From assembly GCF_017357225.1 (NCBI RefSeq), contig NZ_CP071604.1, forward strand, positions 3,227,001-3,291,000: a DNA stretch of 64,000 nucleotides, read 5' to 3'. The position numbers were made by a program, and so were the translations under genes. The notes beneath the pieces were generated by a model that ran no database searches, was not told the origin of the DNA, and worked only from the letters and a program-made list of their open reading frames with translations. This stretch comes from Rhizobium binae. Lineage in GTDB: Bacteria > Pseudomonadota > Alphaproteobacteria > Rhizobiales > Rhizobiaceae. Of the stretch, positions 45,464 to 54,427 are shown in pieces. Position 1 is the first letter of the stretch. Each line of letters begins with the position of its first letter.

Positions 45464-46374
45464 GCCTCCTTGACGACTTTGACGCGGATGCCATGGGCCT
45501 TTTCGCCCTCCGGCTCCACATGAATGGCTATTTTGGCGCCCTCGTGCACTGTCCTGATGGCATCCTCAAGGCGGTCGCATATATCATGCGCCTGTCGCAC
45601 GGACATAGTTCCCGGCACCACCATGTGAAAATCGATGAAGGTGACGGTGCCCGCCCGCCTGGTCTTCAGATCATGCACGCCGATCGAGCCCGCCGCATGC
45701 GTGGCGATCGCCTGCTTGATCGCTTCTTCTTCCTGCGGGGTGACGGCCTGGTCCATCAGGCCGCTGATCGATTGCGAGATCACCTTCCAACCCTGATAGA
45801 GGATATTGACGGCAACCAGAATGGCAAGCACCGGGTCGAAGATCGCGTAACCGGTCGCCAGCGCCAGCAGCAGGCCGGTGAGCACGCCGACGGAAGTGAT
45901 CACATCGGACATGATATGCTGCCCGTCCGCGGTCAGCGCTGCCGAGCGATGTTTGCGTCCGGTCCGGATCAACAGCCGCGCCCAGACAGCGTTGATGACG
46001 CCTGCCGCCAGATTGATCGCCAGGCCAAGCACCGGCGCATCGAGCATACGGGGCTCGGCGAGATAACCGATCGCCTCGTTGACGATCAGCAGCGCCGCGA
46101 CGACGATCAGCACGCCTTCGGTGACGGCGGACAGATATTCCGCCTTGTGATGGCCGAAGGGATGGTCGTGGTCGGCAGGCTTCTGCGCGTAGCGGATAAC
46201 GAAGAAGGCAATAAAGGCGGCAACGACATTCACCGTCGATTCAAGCCCGTCCGACAGCAGCGCCACCGACCCGGTGACCCACCAGGCTACCATCTTCAGC
46301 CCCATGACGCCGAGCGACAGCGGAATCCCCCACATCGCCAGATTCCGAACCGTAAGATCGCCGTGGTCACTCAT
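45460..46374 (-). CDS. Cation diffusion facilitator transporter
   Basis: A 304-residue CDF (zinc/manganese/iron efflux) protein. Six helices with the metal site: [31 protein letters not shown] and [16 protein letters not shown], and a cytoplasmic C-terminal domain with [19 protein letters not shown] 46374 follows GCAGGAGG. It is coupled to queF by an ATGA overlap, an unexpected pairing. An upstream hairpin lies in its leader (46420-46457). Confidence 0.92.
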   Translation of the reverse strand: MSDHGDLTVRNLAMWGIPLSLGVMGLKMVAWWVTGSVALLSDGLESTVNVVAAFIAFFVIRYAQKPADHDHPFGHHKAEYLSAVTEGVLIVVAALLIVNEAIGYLAEPRMLDAPVLGLAINLAAGVINAVWARLLIRTGRKHRSAALTADGQHIMSDVITSVGVLTGLLLALATGYAIFDPVLAILVAVNILYQGWKVISQSISGLMDQAVTPQEEEAIKQAIATHAAGSIGVHDLKTRRAGTVTFIDFHMVVPGTMSVRQAHDICDRLEDAIRTVHEGAKIAIHVEPEGEKAHGIRVKVVKEA

Positions 46375-46419
46375 ATCGTCCTCCTGCGGTTGCGAACGAA
46401 TTGCAGGGTCTAAGCCTTT

Positions 46420-46457
46420 GAAACGCAAAACCGCCCACGCGAATGTCGCGCAGGCGG
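46420..46457 (-). terminator. Hairpin with T run ahead of the CDF-queF operon
   Basis: On the minus strand CCGCCTGCGCG, ACATT, CGCGTGGGCGG forms an 11-bp stem (two G-T pairs), then TTTTGCGTTT. It may stop readthrough from the DUF2161 gene, or it may attenuate the CDF-queF operon, because a plausible promoter lies upstream of it. Confidence 0.65.
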
Positions 46458-46470
46458 CCCAGTTGAGGGT

Positions 46471-46499
46471 GATATGGGCGATGATACAGGATTTGTCAA
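46471..46499 (-). promoter_or_regulatory. Possible promoter of the CDF-queF operon
   Basis: TTGACA (46494-46499), 17 bases, CATATC (46471-46476). The start would be near 46464, a few bases before the hairpin at 46431-46457. Confidence 0.45.
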
Positions 46500-46556
46500 A
46501 GAGAATGACGCGTCCTTCACAGCGGCCGCCCGCAACTGAAACGGAGCGGCAGCAAA

Positions 46557-47234
46557 CTATACGGAATCCGAAGCGGGATCGGCGACAGGCTGCGGCCAGC
46601 GCAGGAGAGCGGCCTGCCCGGCCGGCGTCAGCGCGTAGACGCCCTTCTCCTTGCGCTCGAACCATCCGTAGACATTGTCGAGCAGGATCCGGCCTGCATT
46701 GGGCGTAAGCGCCTTCATATCCCGCGGCCGCGCCACACCCTGGTCGAGCGCCATCGCGCAGAGCAGCGCCTGTTGGCGATAGGCAGTCATGATCGGGGTA
46801 CGTGCGCCGCCACCGACGGCAGGATCGCCGCGACGGCGCTGGTGCTCCCCGACGAGGCGCGTGCGCCGCTTCGGATTAGTGCGCGGCATCGGCGAGACGG
46901 AACTGACGATGACGCTGACCTCGCCGCCATCGGCGACGCCGAGCATGCCGATCCCGAGCCGCCGGCAGAGGTCGCGGTAGCGCTTATCGGCTTCCCGCCC
47001 GCGCCCCTTCGCCGAAACGCGCGCCGCGATCCACACCTCGTCGCTCATCGACGCCCGGTCGACCGCCTGGAGCAGCAGTTCGAGATTGAAGGAAAGCTTG
47101 AGTTCGCAGATCACCACAACAGGCGGCTCACCGTCGCTTAAACCCACGAGATCGCATCCGCCAACCTCCCCCTTGACCACATAACCGGCCGCTTCCAGGA
47201 ACGCTTTGACCGGCAGGTAGAGCGAGGTTTCCAT
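46557..47234 (-). CDS. DUF2161 protein, PD-(D/E)XK nuclease-like
   Basis: A 225-residue protein: opening METSLYLPVKAFLEAAGYVVKGEVGGCDLVGLSDGEPP (read in two parts), VVVICELKLSFNLELLLQAV with the ExK core, and a C-terminal winged-helix-like half (DVYGWFERKEKGVYALTPAGQAALLRW). The pattern fits the DUF2161 family, which has been called a putative phosphodiesterase or nuclease. No partner gene is adjacent; it may be a stand-alone nuclease. The function is inferred. Confidence 0.82.
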   Translation of the reverse strand: METSLYLPVKAFLEAAGYVVKGEVGGCDLVGLSDGEPPVVVICELKLSFNLELLLQAVDRASMSDEVWIAARVSAKGRGREADKRYRDLCRRLGIGMLGVADGGEVSVIVSSVSPMPRTNPKRRTRLVGEHQRRRGDPAVGGGARTPIMTAYRQQALLCAMALDQGVARPRDMKALTPNAGRILLDNVYGWFERKEKGVYALTPAGQAALLRWPQPVADPASDSV

Positions 47235-47248
47235 CAGAAAATCGCGCC

Positions 47249-47488
47249 TCAGGCAGCGTTGAGATCAGCAATCTCACCATAACGCGCGAGCAATCGCGGC
47301 GAGGTCATGTCGCCGGTCTCCTCGTCGACGATGACGGCGTAAGCCGCGACGCCGACAAATCGCCCAGCCATCGCCGAGGCGATCTTTTCCGCGCTGACGG
47401 CATTCGATGCCTGCCGCATTTCGCCGGGCACGAGATTGCCGCGGTTCTTGCGGTAAGGAAGGACGATGAACTTCTGGGCATTGGCCAC
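47249..47488 (-). CDS. Small hypothetical protein (79 residues)
   Basis: Starts at a GTG (MANAQKFIVLPYRKNRGNLVPG) and ends ARYGEIADLNAA. The composition is protein-like (alternating hydrophobic and charged residues, MAGRFVGVAAYAVIVDEETGD), with no signal. The ribosome site is weak. It lies 14 bases ahead of DUF2161 on the same strand. I do not recognise a family. Confidence 0.55.
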   Translation of the reverse strand: MANAQKFIVLPYRKNRGNLVPGEMRQASNAVSAEKIASAMAGRFVGVAAYAVIVDEETGDMTSPRLLARYGEIADLNAA

Positions 47489-47632
47489 GGCGATAATTCC
47501 CGGTTGATCGTTCCGGAAATGTTCTGATTTGTCCGATAAAGTCAACCGGGCTCTGCCGTAGGAACGCCCGCCCCGCCCTTCGAGACTCCCCCGCCCCTCC
47601 CACAAGCAGGAACGGCGAGATGGCATTGCGGG

Positions 47633-49822
47633 TCAGGCGGCCTTGGTCTTCACCTTGCGCGCCAGATGCGCCACGACGTTCTCGATCATCCGCATGCCGG
47701 CATCGCCGCCGAGCGTCATGATCGATTCCGGATGGAACTGCACCGCGGCGATCGGCTCCTTGGCATGCTCGATGCCCATGATCGTGCCGTCCTCGCTCTC
47801 TGCCGTGATGATGAACTCAGGCGGCAGCGTCGAGGGATCGGCGAAGATCGAGTGGTAGCGGCCGACCGTCACCTCTCTGGCGAGGCCGGAGAAGACGATG
47901 CCCGGCTCCAGCACACGGATTCGCGAGGGCTTACCGTGCATCGGCAGCGCCAGATGACGCAGTTCTCCGCCATAGGCTTCGGCGATTGCCTGCAGGCCGA
48001 GGCAGACGCCGAAGATCGGCAGGTTCCGGGCCCGCGCCTTCTTGATCGTCGCCTTGCACTCGAAATCCTTGGGCGTTCCCGGCCCGGGAGACAGCACGAC
48101 CAGATCCGGATTCAGCCGGTCGAAAATCTCCTCCGGCACCGGCGTGCGCACGGTCGAAACCGTTGCCCCGGTCTGGCGGAAATAATTGGCGAGCGTGTGG
48201 ACGAAGCTGTCCTCATGATCGATCAGCAGAATGCTGACGCCCTTGCCGACGCTGGCGACGTCTCGCTGGATCTTGCCGGAATTGCCGGTCTTGGCGTCTC
48301 GGATGGCGGAAAGCATGGCGGAGGCCTTCAATTCGGTTTCGGCTTCTTCTTCGTGCGGGTCGGAATCGTTGAGCAATGTCGCACCGGCACGCACCTCTGC
48401 GATGCCGTCCTTGATGCGCACGGTGCGCAGCGTCAGGCCGGTGTTCATATCGCCATTGAAGCCGACCATGCCGATTGCCCCGCCATACCATGCGCGTGGG
48501 CTTTTTTCATGGCTCTCGATAAAGCGCATCGCCCAGAGCTTCGGGGCGCCGGTGACGGTCACGGCCCAAGCGTGACTAAGAAAACCGTCGAAGGCATCCA
48601 TGTCGTCGCGCAGCCGGCCTTCTATATGATCGACCGTGTGGATGAGGCGCGAATACATCTCGATCTGCCGGCGGCCGATCACCTTGACGGAACCCGGCTC
48701 ACAGACCCGGCTCTTGTCGTTGCGGTCGACGTCCGAGCACATGGTCAGCTCGGACTCGTCCTTCTTCGAATTCAACAGCTTCAGGATCTGTTCGCTATCG
48801 GCGATCGGGTCGTCGCCGCGCTTGATCGTGCCCGAGATTGGGCAGGTCTCGATGCGCCGTCCGGATACGCGCACGAACATTTCGGGCGAGGCGCCGACCA
48901 GATATTCCTGATTGCCGAGATTGATGAAGAAGGAATAGGGCGACGGATTGATCGCCTTCAGCCGCTTGGAAATGTCGGAAGGCTTGCTTTCGCAGCGCTC
49001 CATGAACTTCTGCCCGGGCACGACCTCGAAGAGATCACCCTTGCGGAAGCTTTCCTTCGCCTTGACGACGAGCTCGGCATATTCGCCCGGCCGATGGTCG
49101 CTCTTCGGCGGTATGGCATCCGTTTGCCTGAAAGGCTCCGGCGCAATCTGCTCGGCCTTGCCCTCGGTCGTCACGCCGCCTTTTTCGAAATCGTAGCGGT
49201 CGATCCAGGCTTTCGCGGCGTAATTGTCGACGACTAGGATCTCGTCCGGCAGGTAGAGCACCATGTCGCGCTGGTCGGAGGCTCGCTTCAGTTTCAGATC
49301 GATCGCGTCGAACTGGAAGGCGATGTCATAGCCGAAGGCGCCGTAGAGCCCGAGGCTCGCATCCGCCTGCGAGTAGAAAAGGTCGGTCACGGCGCGCAGC
49401 ACTGTGAACACCGTCGGAATCTTCGAGCGCTCTTCCTCGGTGAACACCCGGTCCGGCGTCTTGACGGAGAGGTCGAGCCGCCGGGCTGAGGAAGCGCCGA
49501 GCACGAGGTCGGGCACGGTCTGCAGCCGTTCGGTCACGAAGCCGAGGAGCACCTCGCCGCGTTCATTATAGGCTTCGATCCAGACGTCGCGCCCGAAGGA
49601 AGAGATGCCGAGCGGCGGATCGACGACGGCGGTATCCCAGCGCGTATAGCGGCCCGGATATTCGTAGTTCGACGAGAATACCGCGCCGCGGCGCTCGTCG
49701 AGCTTGTCGACATAGGAAGAGACGGCGTCGCTGTAGGGGATCGCCCGCCGCTGCCGCGTGACCGATATCCCGCCTTTGGTCTCGTAGATTTCCGCACCAT
49801 CATCCCGCAGGATCGTTACCAT
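47633..49822 (-). CDS. trpE(G): Anthranilate synthase, fused TrpE and TrpG
   Basis: A 729-residue fusion catalysing the first step of tryptophan synthesis. The TrpE half (about 1-510) has the chorismate motifs ([35 protein letters not shown]). The TrpG amidotransferase half (about 525-729) has the nucleophile in [15 protein letters not shown] and the His-Glu pair in [10 protein letters not shown]. The fusion is typical of rhizobia. It is regulated by the trpL attenuator upstream (49868-50020), and the N-terminal part should hold the Trp feedback site. Confidence 0.97.
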   Translation of the reverse strand: MVTILRDDGAEIYETKGGISVTRQRRAIPYSDAVSSYVDKLDERRGAVFSSNYEYPGRYTRWDTAVVDPPLGISSFGRDVWIEAYNERGEVLLGFVTERLQTVPDLVLGASSARRLDLSVKTPDRVFTEEERSKIPTVFTVLRAVTDLFYSQADASLGLYGAFGYDIAFQFDAIDLKLKRASDQRDMVLYLPDEILVVDNYAAKAWIDRYDFEKGGVTTEGKAEQIAPEPFRQTDAIPPKSDHRPGEYAELVVKAKESFRKGDLFEVVPGQKFMERCESKPSDISKRLKAINPSPYSFFINLGNQEYLVGASPEMFVRVSGRRIETCPISGTIKRGDDPIADSEQILKLLNSKKDESELTMCSDVDRNDKSRVCEPGSVKVIGRRQIEMYSRLIHTVDHIEGRLRDDMDAFDGFLSHAWAVTVTGAPKLWAMRFIESHEKSPRAWYGGAIGMVGFNGDMNTGLTLRTVRIKDGIAEVRAGATLLNDSDPHEEEAETELKASAMLSAIRDAKTGNSGKIQRDVASVGKGVSILLIDHEDSFVHTLANYFRQTGATVSTVRTPVPEEIFDRLNPDLVVLSPGPGTPKDFECKATIKKARARNLPIFGVCLGLQAIAEAYGGELRHLALPMHGKPSRIRVLEPGIVFSGLAREVTVGRYHSIFADPSTLPPEFIITAESEDGTIMGIEHAKEPIAAVQFHPESIMTLGGDAGMRMIENVVAHLARKVKTKAA

Positions 49823-49867
49823 AGTTTCACTCCATTATCGGGGCCCGGACGACAGGCGGCGATAAAA

Positions 49868-49898
49868 CAAAAAAGCCGCCTCGAAGTTTCGGGCGGCT
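49868..49898 (-). terminator. trp attenuator (terminator hairpin)
   Basis: On the minus strand AGCCGCC, CGAAACTTCG loop region, GGCGGCT, then six T. The GCCGCC arm (49892-49897) can instead pair with GGCGGC at 49933-49938, just after the leader stop codon, giving the competing antiterminator. Confidence 0.88.
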
Positions 49899-49938
49899 CA
49901 CTCGTCGTCGTCTTTGGACACGATTGGTCGAGGCCGCC

Positions 49939-49983
49939 TCAGCGAGCCCACCACCAAACAGCAATGTTCAAGGACTTGATCAT
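49939..49983 (-). CDS. trpL: Tryptophan leader peptide (14 residues)
   Basis: The ORF encodes MIKSLNIAVWWWAR, with three consecutive Trp codons (TGG TGG TGG) near the end. It differs from the S. meliloti leader (which I remember as [14 protein letters not shown]) mostly in the first half. It is followed by the terminator and trpE(G). The ATG lies about 8 bases after the -10, so translation is probably leaderless. Confidence 0.93.
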   Translation of the reverse strand: MIKSLNIAVWWWAR

Positions 49984-49991
49984 GGAAAAAT

Positions 49992-50020
49992 TGTTAGCCT
50001 GAGATCAGCCGCCGCGCAAG
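49992..50020 (-). promoter_or_regulatory. trp promoter
   Basis: CTTGCG (50015-50020), 17 bases, CTAACA (49992-49997). The spacing equals that of the leu promoter, and the predicted start falls on or beside the leader ATG. Confidence 0.7.
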
Positions 50021-50035
50021 AGGCGATCGCACGAA

Positions 50036-50059
50036 TGAAACGGCGGCCCGAATGCCGCC
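50036..50059 (-). terminator. Weak terminator of the receptor pseudogene
   Basis: GGCGGC, ATTCGG, GCCGCC, GTTTCATT on the minus strand, about 30 bases after the remnant's stop. The T run is poor. Confidence 0.4.
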
Positions 50060-50087
50060 CTCACCCATCCTTGAACCGTGTCAACGA

Positions 50088-50922
50088 TCAAAACGTCTTG
50101 GTGAGCGAGACCTTGTAGTACGGCCAGGCTCGAAATACCAATCGCGCGGCTGCGACGTGGTCGCCGAGCTGAGATTGACGCCGCGCACGGCGAGCGCGTT
50201 GAATATTCCTGGTCGAAGATGTCGCATTCATGGCCTTTGCGGTAGCCGCCCTGGAACAGGATCGAGGTGCCGCCGATCTTCTTGGCAGCGGCAGCCGAGC
50301 CGGAAAGGCTCCTGTCTTCGCTGTCATAGGTCGATTTGACGATCGCACCCCAGTCACGGCCTTCAAGAATGAAAATCCTCCGGTTCCAGCGTATTGAGAA
50401 CCGACGGCGCCGCCGAGCATGCCCGAGCCGCCCTTGCTCGAATCCGCGCCAGGCACGATATCGAGCGAGGAGAGCGAGTTGAAATCGAAGGTGTCGCCGC
50501 CGCCTTTGGCGTTGGCCGGCGCAAAAGCACCCTGACGCGAGCTGTTCGAAACATAAGGAATCGGAATGCCGTCGATGGTGGTCAGGATGCGTGCGCAGGA
50601 AAGGCCGCGCAGATTGAAGCCCGCATCCGCGCGCCAGTAGTTCACGCCTGCATCGACCCTGCGGCCGATGACGTTATAGTCGGTCACCTGCTTCTCTTGT
50701 AGCTGCTTGGCGGTGACCTCGCTTGCCAGCGGCGTGTCGGCGACGCTGCCCGGCGCCGCGCGTTTGCCCTTGACGACGATCTTCTGCAGAACGGGGCAGT
50801 CGTCGGCAGTCGTCTGAGGTGTGGCTGCCGGAGCGCTTTGCCAGAGACTGCGAAACAGGAAGAACAGCCGCAACTGCCGTGCAGACCAATAGAACCGAAC
50901 ACCAATGCCGGACGATTATCAC
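50088..50922 (-). pseudogene. TonB-dependent haem-type receptor, decayed
   Basis: Pieces of one outer-membrane receptor lie in several frames. A signal peptide (RHWCSVLLVCTAVAAVLPVSQSLA) is followed near 50840 by a frameshift, then the mature start LQKIVVKGKRAAPGSVADTPLASE and the plug (VDAGVNYWRADAGFNLRGLSCARI, DGIPIPYVSN, FDFNSLSSLDIVPGADSSKGGSGMLGGAV). A second shift near 50395 gives LNTLEPEDF, then GRDWGAIVKSTYDSEDRS and FQGGYRKGHECD, and the C-terminus YYKVSLTKTF is still present. Only about 0.83 kb of an expected 2.2 kb remains, so most of the barrel is deleted. The pattern resembles hemin receptors (ShmR/HmuR). Confidence 0.88.
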
Positions 50923-51113
50923 CTACCCTCTCATGATGATTACCGGGCTGCCTGGTCGTGGCGTGTCGAACGCTCGAGGGGCTGGCTGGGCTTTTACGGA
51001 TGCAGGCGAAGCAGAATGTTGAATAATGTCGTGATGTTTTAATGGTCTTCCCGGACGTTGCGCAATTGCAACGAAAACCGCCATGGCGCGTTATTCCTTC
51101 CGCTATCGACACC

Positions 51114-52088
51114 ATGGAATCGGATGCGTTGAGAAAACTTTCGATACTGGCGATCCTTGTCGCCGCAGCCGCCCTTCTTGCTGGCGCCCGCCTGCCTCCG
51201 CATGGTCCCTTGCCCCAACCTCGACCCGACGCCGAGGCCACAGCCAGTCCTGCTCCGCTCCCCGAAAAGACTGAACCACTCGCGCCGGAGGATGTGCCGG
51301 CTCCGCAGCCGAAGCCTGACGTGAAACCCGAGACGCCGGCGACGAACCAGCCATCGGCACCGACCGAACCCGCAAAGCCCGAACAGGCAAAGCCGCAGCC
51401 GGCAGAACCGATGCAAGGCCCGCCGCTGCCGCCGGGCGGGCTCGAAAGCCCGAAGACGCCCGCGGAAGAGAACAAGCCGCCTGCCGAGCAGACGCTCGAA
51501 GAGCAGCATCTGACGATCGAACCCGAAAGCGACGCCGAACACGCAGAATGCAACGCCGCACTCCGAGCCTTGGGTGTCGTCTTCAAGGAGACGCCGCGCA
51601 TCGACGACGGCAACGGCTGCGGCATCGACAAACCGATCATCGTCTCCGAAGCACTGCCCGGCATAAAGCTGAATCCGGAAGCGACGATCCGCTGCCCGGC
51701 GGCACTCGCCCTCGCTCGCTGGATAAAAGAGAGCGTCATCCCGGCCGCCTCCGCCGCGCTGCCGGAACAAGGGCGCCTGACGACCGTCAACCAGGCGACG
51801 GCCTATATGTGCCGCCTGCGCAACGGGGCTCAAACCGGCAAAATCTCCGAGCATGCGCGCGGCAATGCCGTCGACATTGCAAGCTTCCATTTCGAGAAAG
51901 GCGAAGACGTCGCCATTCGCTCCCGCCGCGAAGACTCGACGCTGACCGGTGCCTTCCAGCGCACCGTCAGCGCCGCCGGCTGCCTCTATTTCACCACCGT
52001 CCTCGACCCCGAAAGCGACGCCGCCCACGAAACCCATTTCCATCTCGATGTGATGGAAAGGAAGGGCGGCTATCGTTATTGCCATTGA
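51114..52088 (+). CDS. Extensin-like protein
   Basis: A 324-residue protein. A signal anchor (LRKLSILAILVAAAALLAGA) is followed by a Pro/Glu/Lys-rich stretch (about 30-140) and a C-terminal extensin-like domain of the carboxypeptidase type: ALRALGVVFKETP, GCGIDKPI, the HARGNAVDIASFHF metal motif, ESDAAHETHFHLDVM. The Pro/Ala/Lys linker probably crosses the periplasm. ATG 51114 is favoured since it opens the signal. Convergent with fhs. Confidence 0.85.
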   Translation: MESDALRKLSILAILVAAAALLAGARLPPHGPLPQPRPDAEATASPAPLPEKTEPLAPEDVPAPQPKPDVKPETPATNQPSAPTEPAKPEQAKPQPAEPMQGPPLPPGGLESPKTPAEENKPPAEQTLEEQHLTIEPESDAEHAECNAALRALGVVFKETPRIDDGNGCGIDKPIIVSEALPGIKLNPEATIRCPAALALARWIKESVIPAASAALPEQGRLTTVNQATAYMCRLRNGAQTGKISEHARGNAVDIASFHFEKGEDVAIRSRREDSTLTGAFQRTVSAAGCLYFTTVLDPESDAAHETHFHLDVMERKGGYRYCH

Positions 52089-52091
52089 GCA

Positions 52092-52107
52092 TTTCAAGCG
52101 CTTGAAA
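52092..52107. other. Perfect 16-base palindrome TTTCAAGCGCTTGAAA
   Basis: Lies just after the extensin-like gene, between two convergent genes. The AAGCGCTT centre is like LacI-family operators, but no promoter lies here; it could instead act as a weak hairpin. Confidence 0.35.
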
Positions 52108-52200
52108 CATTTCACCAAGCGGGAGCTGGCGTGGAACCAAGACGATGCGGCATATCCTCTTCTGCCCAGCGGGAAGAATGGGGAACCTTCACACGCCAGG

Positions 52201-53880
52201 TCAGAACAACCCCTCGATATAACCCTGGTCGTTCAGAAAAATCCGCTCCGCCGACGGTGATTTCGGGAGGCCAGGCATCGTCATGATCTCGCCGGTGATG
52301 GCGACGACGAAGCCGGCGCCGGCCGAAAGCCGCACCTCCCGCACCGGGACGATGTGCCCTTCCGGCGCGCCGCGCAGGTTTGGATCGGTGGAGAAGGAAT
52401 ATTGCGTCTTCGCCATACAGACCGGCAGCTTGCCATAACCCTGCTCCTCCCAGGTCTGCAACTGGTCGCGCACCGCCTTGTCGGCCGTCACCTCGCCGGC
52501 ATGGTAGATCTTCGAGGCAATGATCTCGATCTTCTCGAACAGTGAAAGATCGTCGCCATAGAGCGGCTGGAATTTCGCCTGACCCGATTCGGCCAGTTCC
52601 ACCACCTTGTGCGCCAGTTCTTCGATGCCGGCCGAACCTTTCGCCCAGTGCTGGCACAGGATCGCCTCGGCGCCGAGCCGCGAGACAAATTCCTTCACCG
52701 CCGCGATCTCGGCGTCGGTATCGGAGACGAAATGGTTGATCGCCACGACCACGGGAACGCCGAAACGGCGGACATTGGCGACGTGGCGGCCGAGATTGGC
52801 GCAACCCTTCTTCAACGCCGCGACATCCTCGGTACCGAGGTCCTCCTTCTTCACCCGGCCATTCATCTTCAGCGCCCTGACGGTCGCGACGATGACCGCC
52901 GCATCCGGCTTCAACCCGGCCTTGCGGCATTTGATGTCGAAAAATTTCTCAGCGCCGAGATCCGCCCCGAATCCCGCTTCCGTTACGACATAATCACCGA
53001 GTTTCAGCGCCGTCTTCGTCGCCGTCACCGAATTGCAGCCATGGGCAATGTTGGCGAAGGGACCGCCATGCACGAAGGCGGGATTATTCTCCAGGGTCTG
53101 CACCAGGTTCGGCTGCATCGCATCCTTGAGCAGCACCGCCATGGCGCCGTCAGCCTTCAGATCGCGCGCATGCACCGGCGTCTTGTCGAAGCGATAGCCG
53201 ATGATGATGTCGCCGAGCCGCCGCTCGAGATCCTTGAGATCGGTGGCGAGGCAGAGGATCGCCATCACCTCGGAGGCGACGGTGATGTCGAACCCGCCTT
53301 GGCGCGGGAAACCGTTGGCGACGCCGCCGAGCGATGAGACCATGCTCCTCAGCGCCCTGTCGTTCATGTCCATGACCCGCCGCCAGGTGATGCGGCGGAT
53401 GTCGATATTCTCCTCGTTGCCCCAGTAGATGTGGTTGTCGATCATCGCCGCCAGCAGATTGTGCGCCGCGGTGATCGCATGGAAGTCGCCGGTGAAATGC
53501 AGGTTGATGTCTTCCATCGGCACGACCTGCGCGTAACCGCCGCCGGCCGCCCCACCCTTGACGCCGAAGCAGGGACCGAGCGAAGCCTCGCGTATGCAGA
53601 TGATGGCCTTCTTGCCGATCCGGTTCAGCCCGTCACCGAGCCCGACGGTGGTCGTCGTCTTGCCCTCGCCCGCCGGCGTCGGGTTGATCGCCGTGACGAG
53701 GATCAGCTTGCCATCTTTCTTGCCCGCCTGTGCCGCGATGAACTCGGCGCTGACCTTGGCCTTGTCGTGACCGTAAGGCGCGAGTTGCTCGACCGGTATG
53801 CCGAGTTTCGCCCCGATCTCGAAGATCGGCTTCTTGGCCGCCGCGCGCGCGATTTCGATATCGGATTTGATTGACGGCAT
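52201..53880 (-). CDS. fhs: Formate-tetrahydrofolate ligase
   Basis: A 559-residue ATP-dependent enzyme making 10-formyl-THF from formate. It has [25 protein letters not shown] (P-loop), the long central fold with [15 protein letters not shown], and [19 protein letters not shown] near the end. Complete and normal length. ATG 53880 ([14 protein letters not shown]). Single gene. Confidence 0.97.
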   Translation of the reverse strand: MPSIKSDIEIARAAAKKPIFEIGAKLGIPVEQLAPYGHDKAKVSAEFIAAQAGKKDGKLILVTAINPTPAGEGKTTTTVGLGDGLNRIGKKAIICIREASLGPCFGVKGGAAGGGYAQVVPMEDINLHFTGDFHAITAAHNLLAAMIDNHIYWGNEENIDIRRITWRRVMDMNDRALRSMVSSLGGVANGFPRQGGFDITVASEVMAILCLATDLKDLERRLGDIIIGYRFDKTPVHARDLKADGAMAVLLKDAMQPNLVQTLENNPAFVHGGPFANIAHGCNSVTATKTALKLGDYVVTEAGFGADLGAEKFFDIKCRKAGLKPDAAVIVATVRALKMNGRVKKEDLGTEDVAALKKGCANLGRHVANVRRFGVPVVVAINHFVSDTDAEIAAVKEFVSRLGAEAILCQHWAKGSAGIEELAHKVVELAESGQAKFQPLYGDDLSLFEKIEIIASKIYHAGEVTADKAVRDQLQTWEEQGYGKLPVCMAKTQYSFSTDPNLRGAPEGHIVPVREVRLSAGAGFVVAITGEIMTMPGLPKSPSAERIFLNDQGYIEGLF

Positions 53881-53968
53881 GGATGCTCCCCTCCCTCCGC
53901 GGCAGCGGAGCCGACGTTCCCTCTCATCGGGATAGCGAAATATCGGCAGGGTGTGAATATCACGCTCG

Positions 53969-54427
53969 ATGTTTATCTGGCGCTCAACGATTGCCGCCGT
54001 CTCCTTCGGCTACAAGTTCCTGAAGATCGCCTCCGGTGTCTTCGACCTCGACGAGGCCGAGATGATTCTTGCCATGCTCGGACTGATCGACGCAGCCCTC
54101 GTCGCCAGCCTGATCGTCATGGTTATGATCTCGGGCTACGAGATTTTCATCAGCCGCTTCGATGAAGCTAGCGAAGCCGATAACGAGGTCTCCTTCATCG
54201 GGAAGCTCGATTCCGGTAGCCTGAAGATCAAGGTCGCCTCATCGATCGTCGCCATCTCCTCGATCCACCTGCTGCAGGTCTTCCTCAATGCCGACAAATA
54301 TGCCGACAGCAAGATCATGTGGCTGACGCTAATGCACCTCGCCTTCGTCGCCTCCGCCATCATGCTCGGTTTCCTGGAGAAGCTGATGAGCGTGACGTCG
54401 AAGAATGACCTGCAGGACAAGGCTTAA
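53969..54427 (+). CDS. YqhA/UPF0114-type membrane protein, N-terminally short
   Basis: A 152-residue protein with the family core: [28 protein letters not shown] and [19 protein letters not shown]. The family usually starts with another helix and about 20-30 more residues (ERxxERxxxxSRxxxxPxY), which are missing. An in-frame stop at 53954-53956 lies just before the ATG, so no longer start is available. Either the first membrane helix was lost by mutation or the true start differs. Function unknown. Confidence 0.78.
   Translation: MFIWRSTIAAVSFGYKFLKIASGVFDLDEAEMILAMLGLIDAALVASLIVMVMISGYEIFISRFDEASEADNEVSFIGKLDSGSLKIKVASSIVAISSIHLLQVFLNADKYADSKIMWLTLMHLAFVASAIMLGFLEKLMSVTSKNDLQDKA

Larger units (their letters stand above)
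49866..49983 (-). ncRNA. Likely rnTrpL-type attenuator RNA
   Basis: A 118-base transcript from the predicted start at the leader ATG to the terminator T run. In Sinorhizobium meliloti the released attenuator is a stable, trans-acting RNA of about this size; this is known for that species and inferred here from identical layout. Confidence 0.6.

Noticed and set aside
46375..46464. preQ1 riboswitch ahead of the CDF-queF operon
   Set aside because: The leader has one simple hairpin and none of the conserved preQ1 aptamer sequence.
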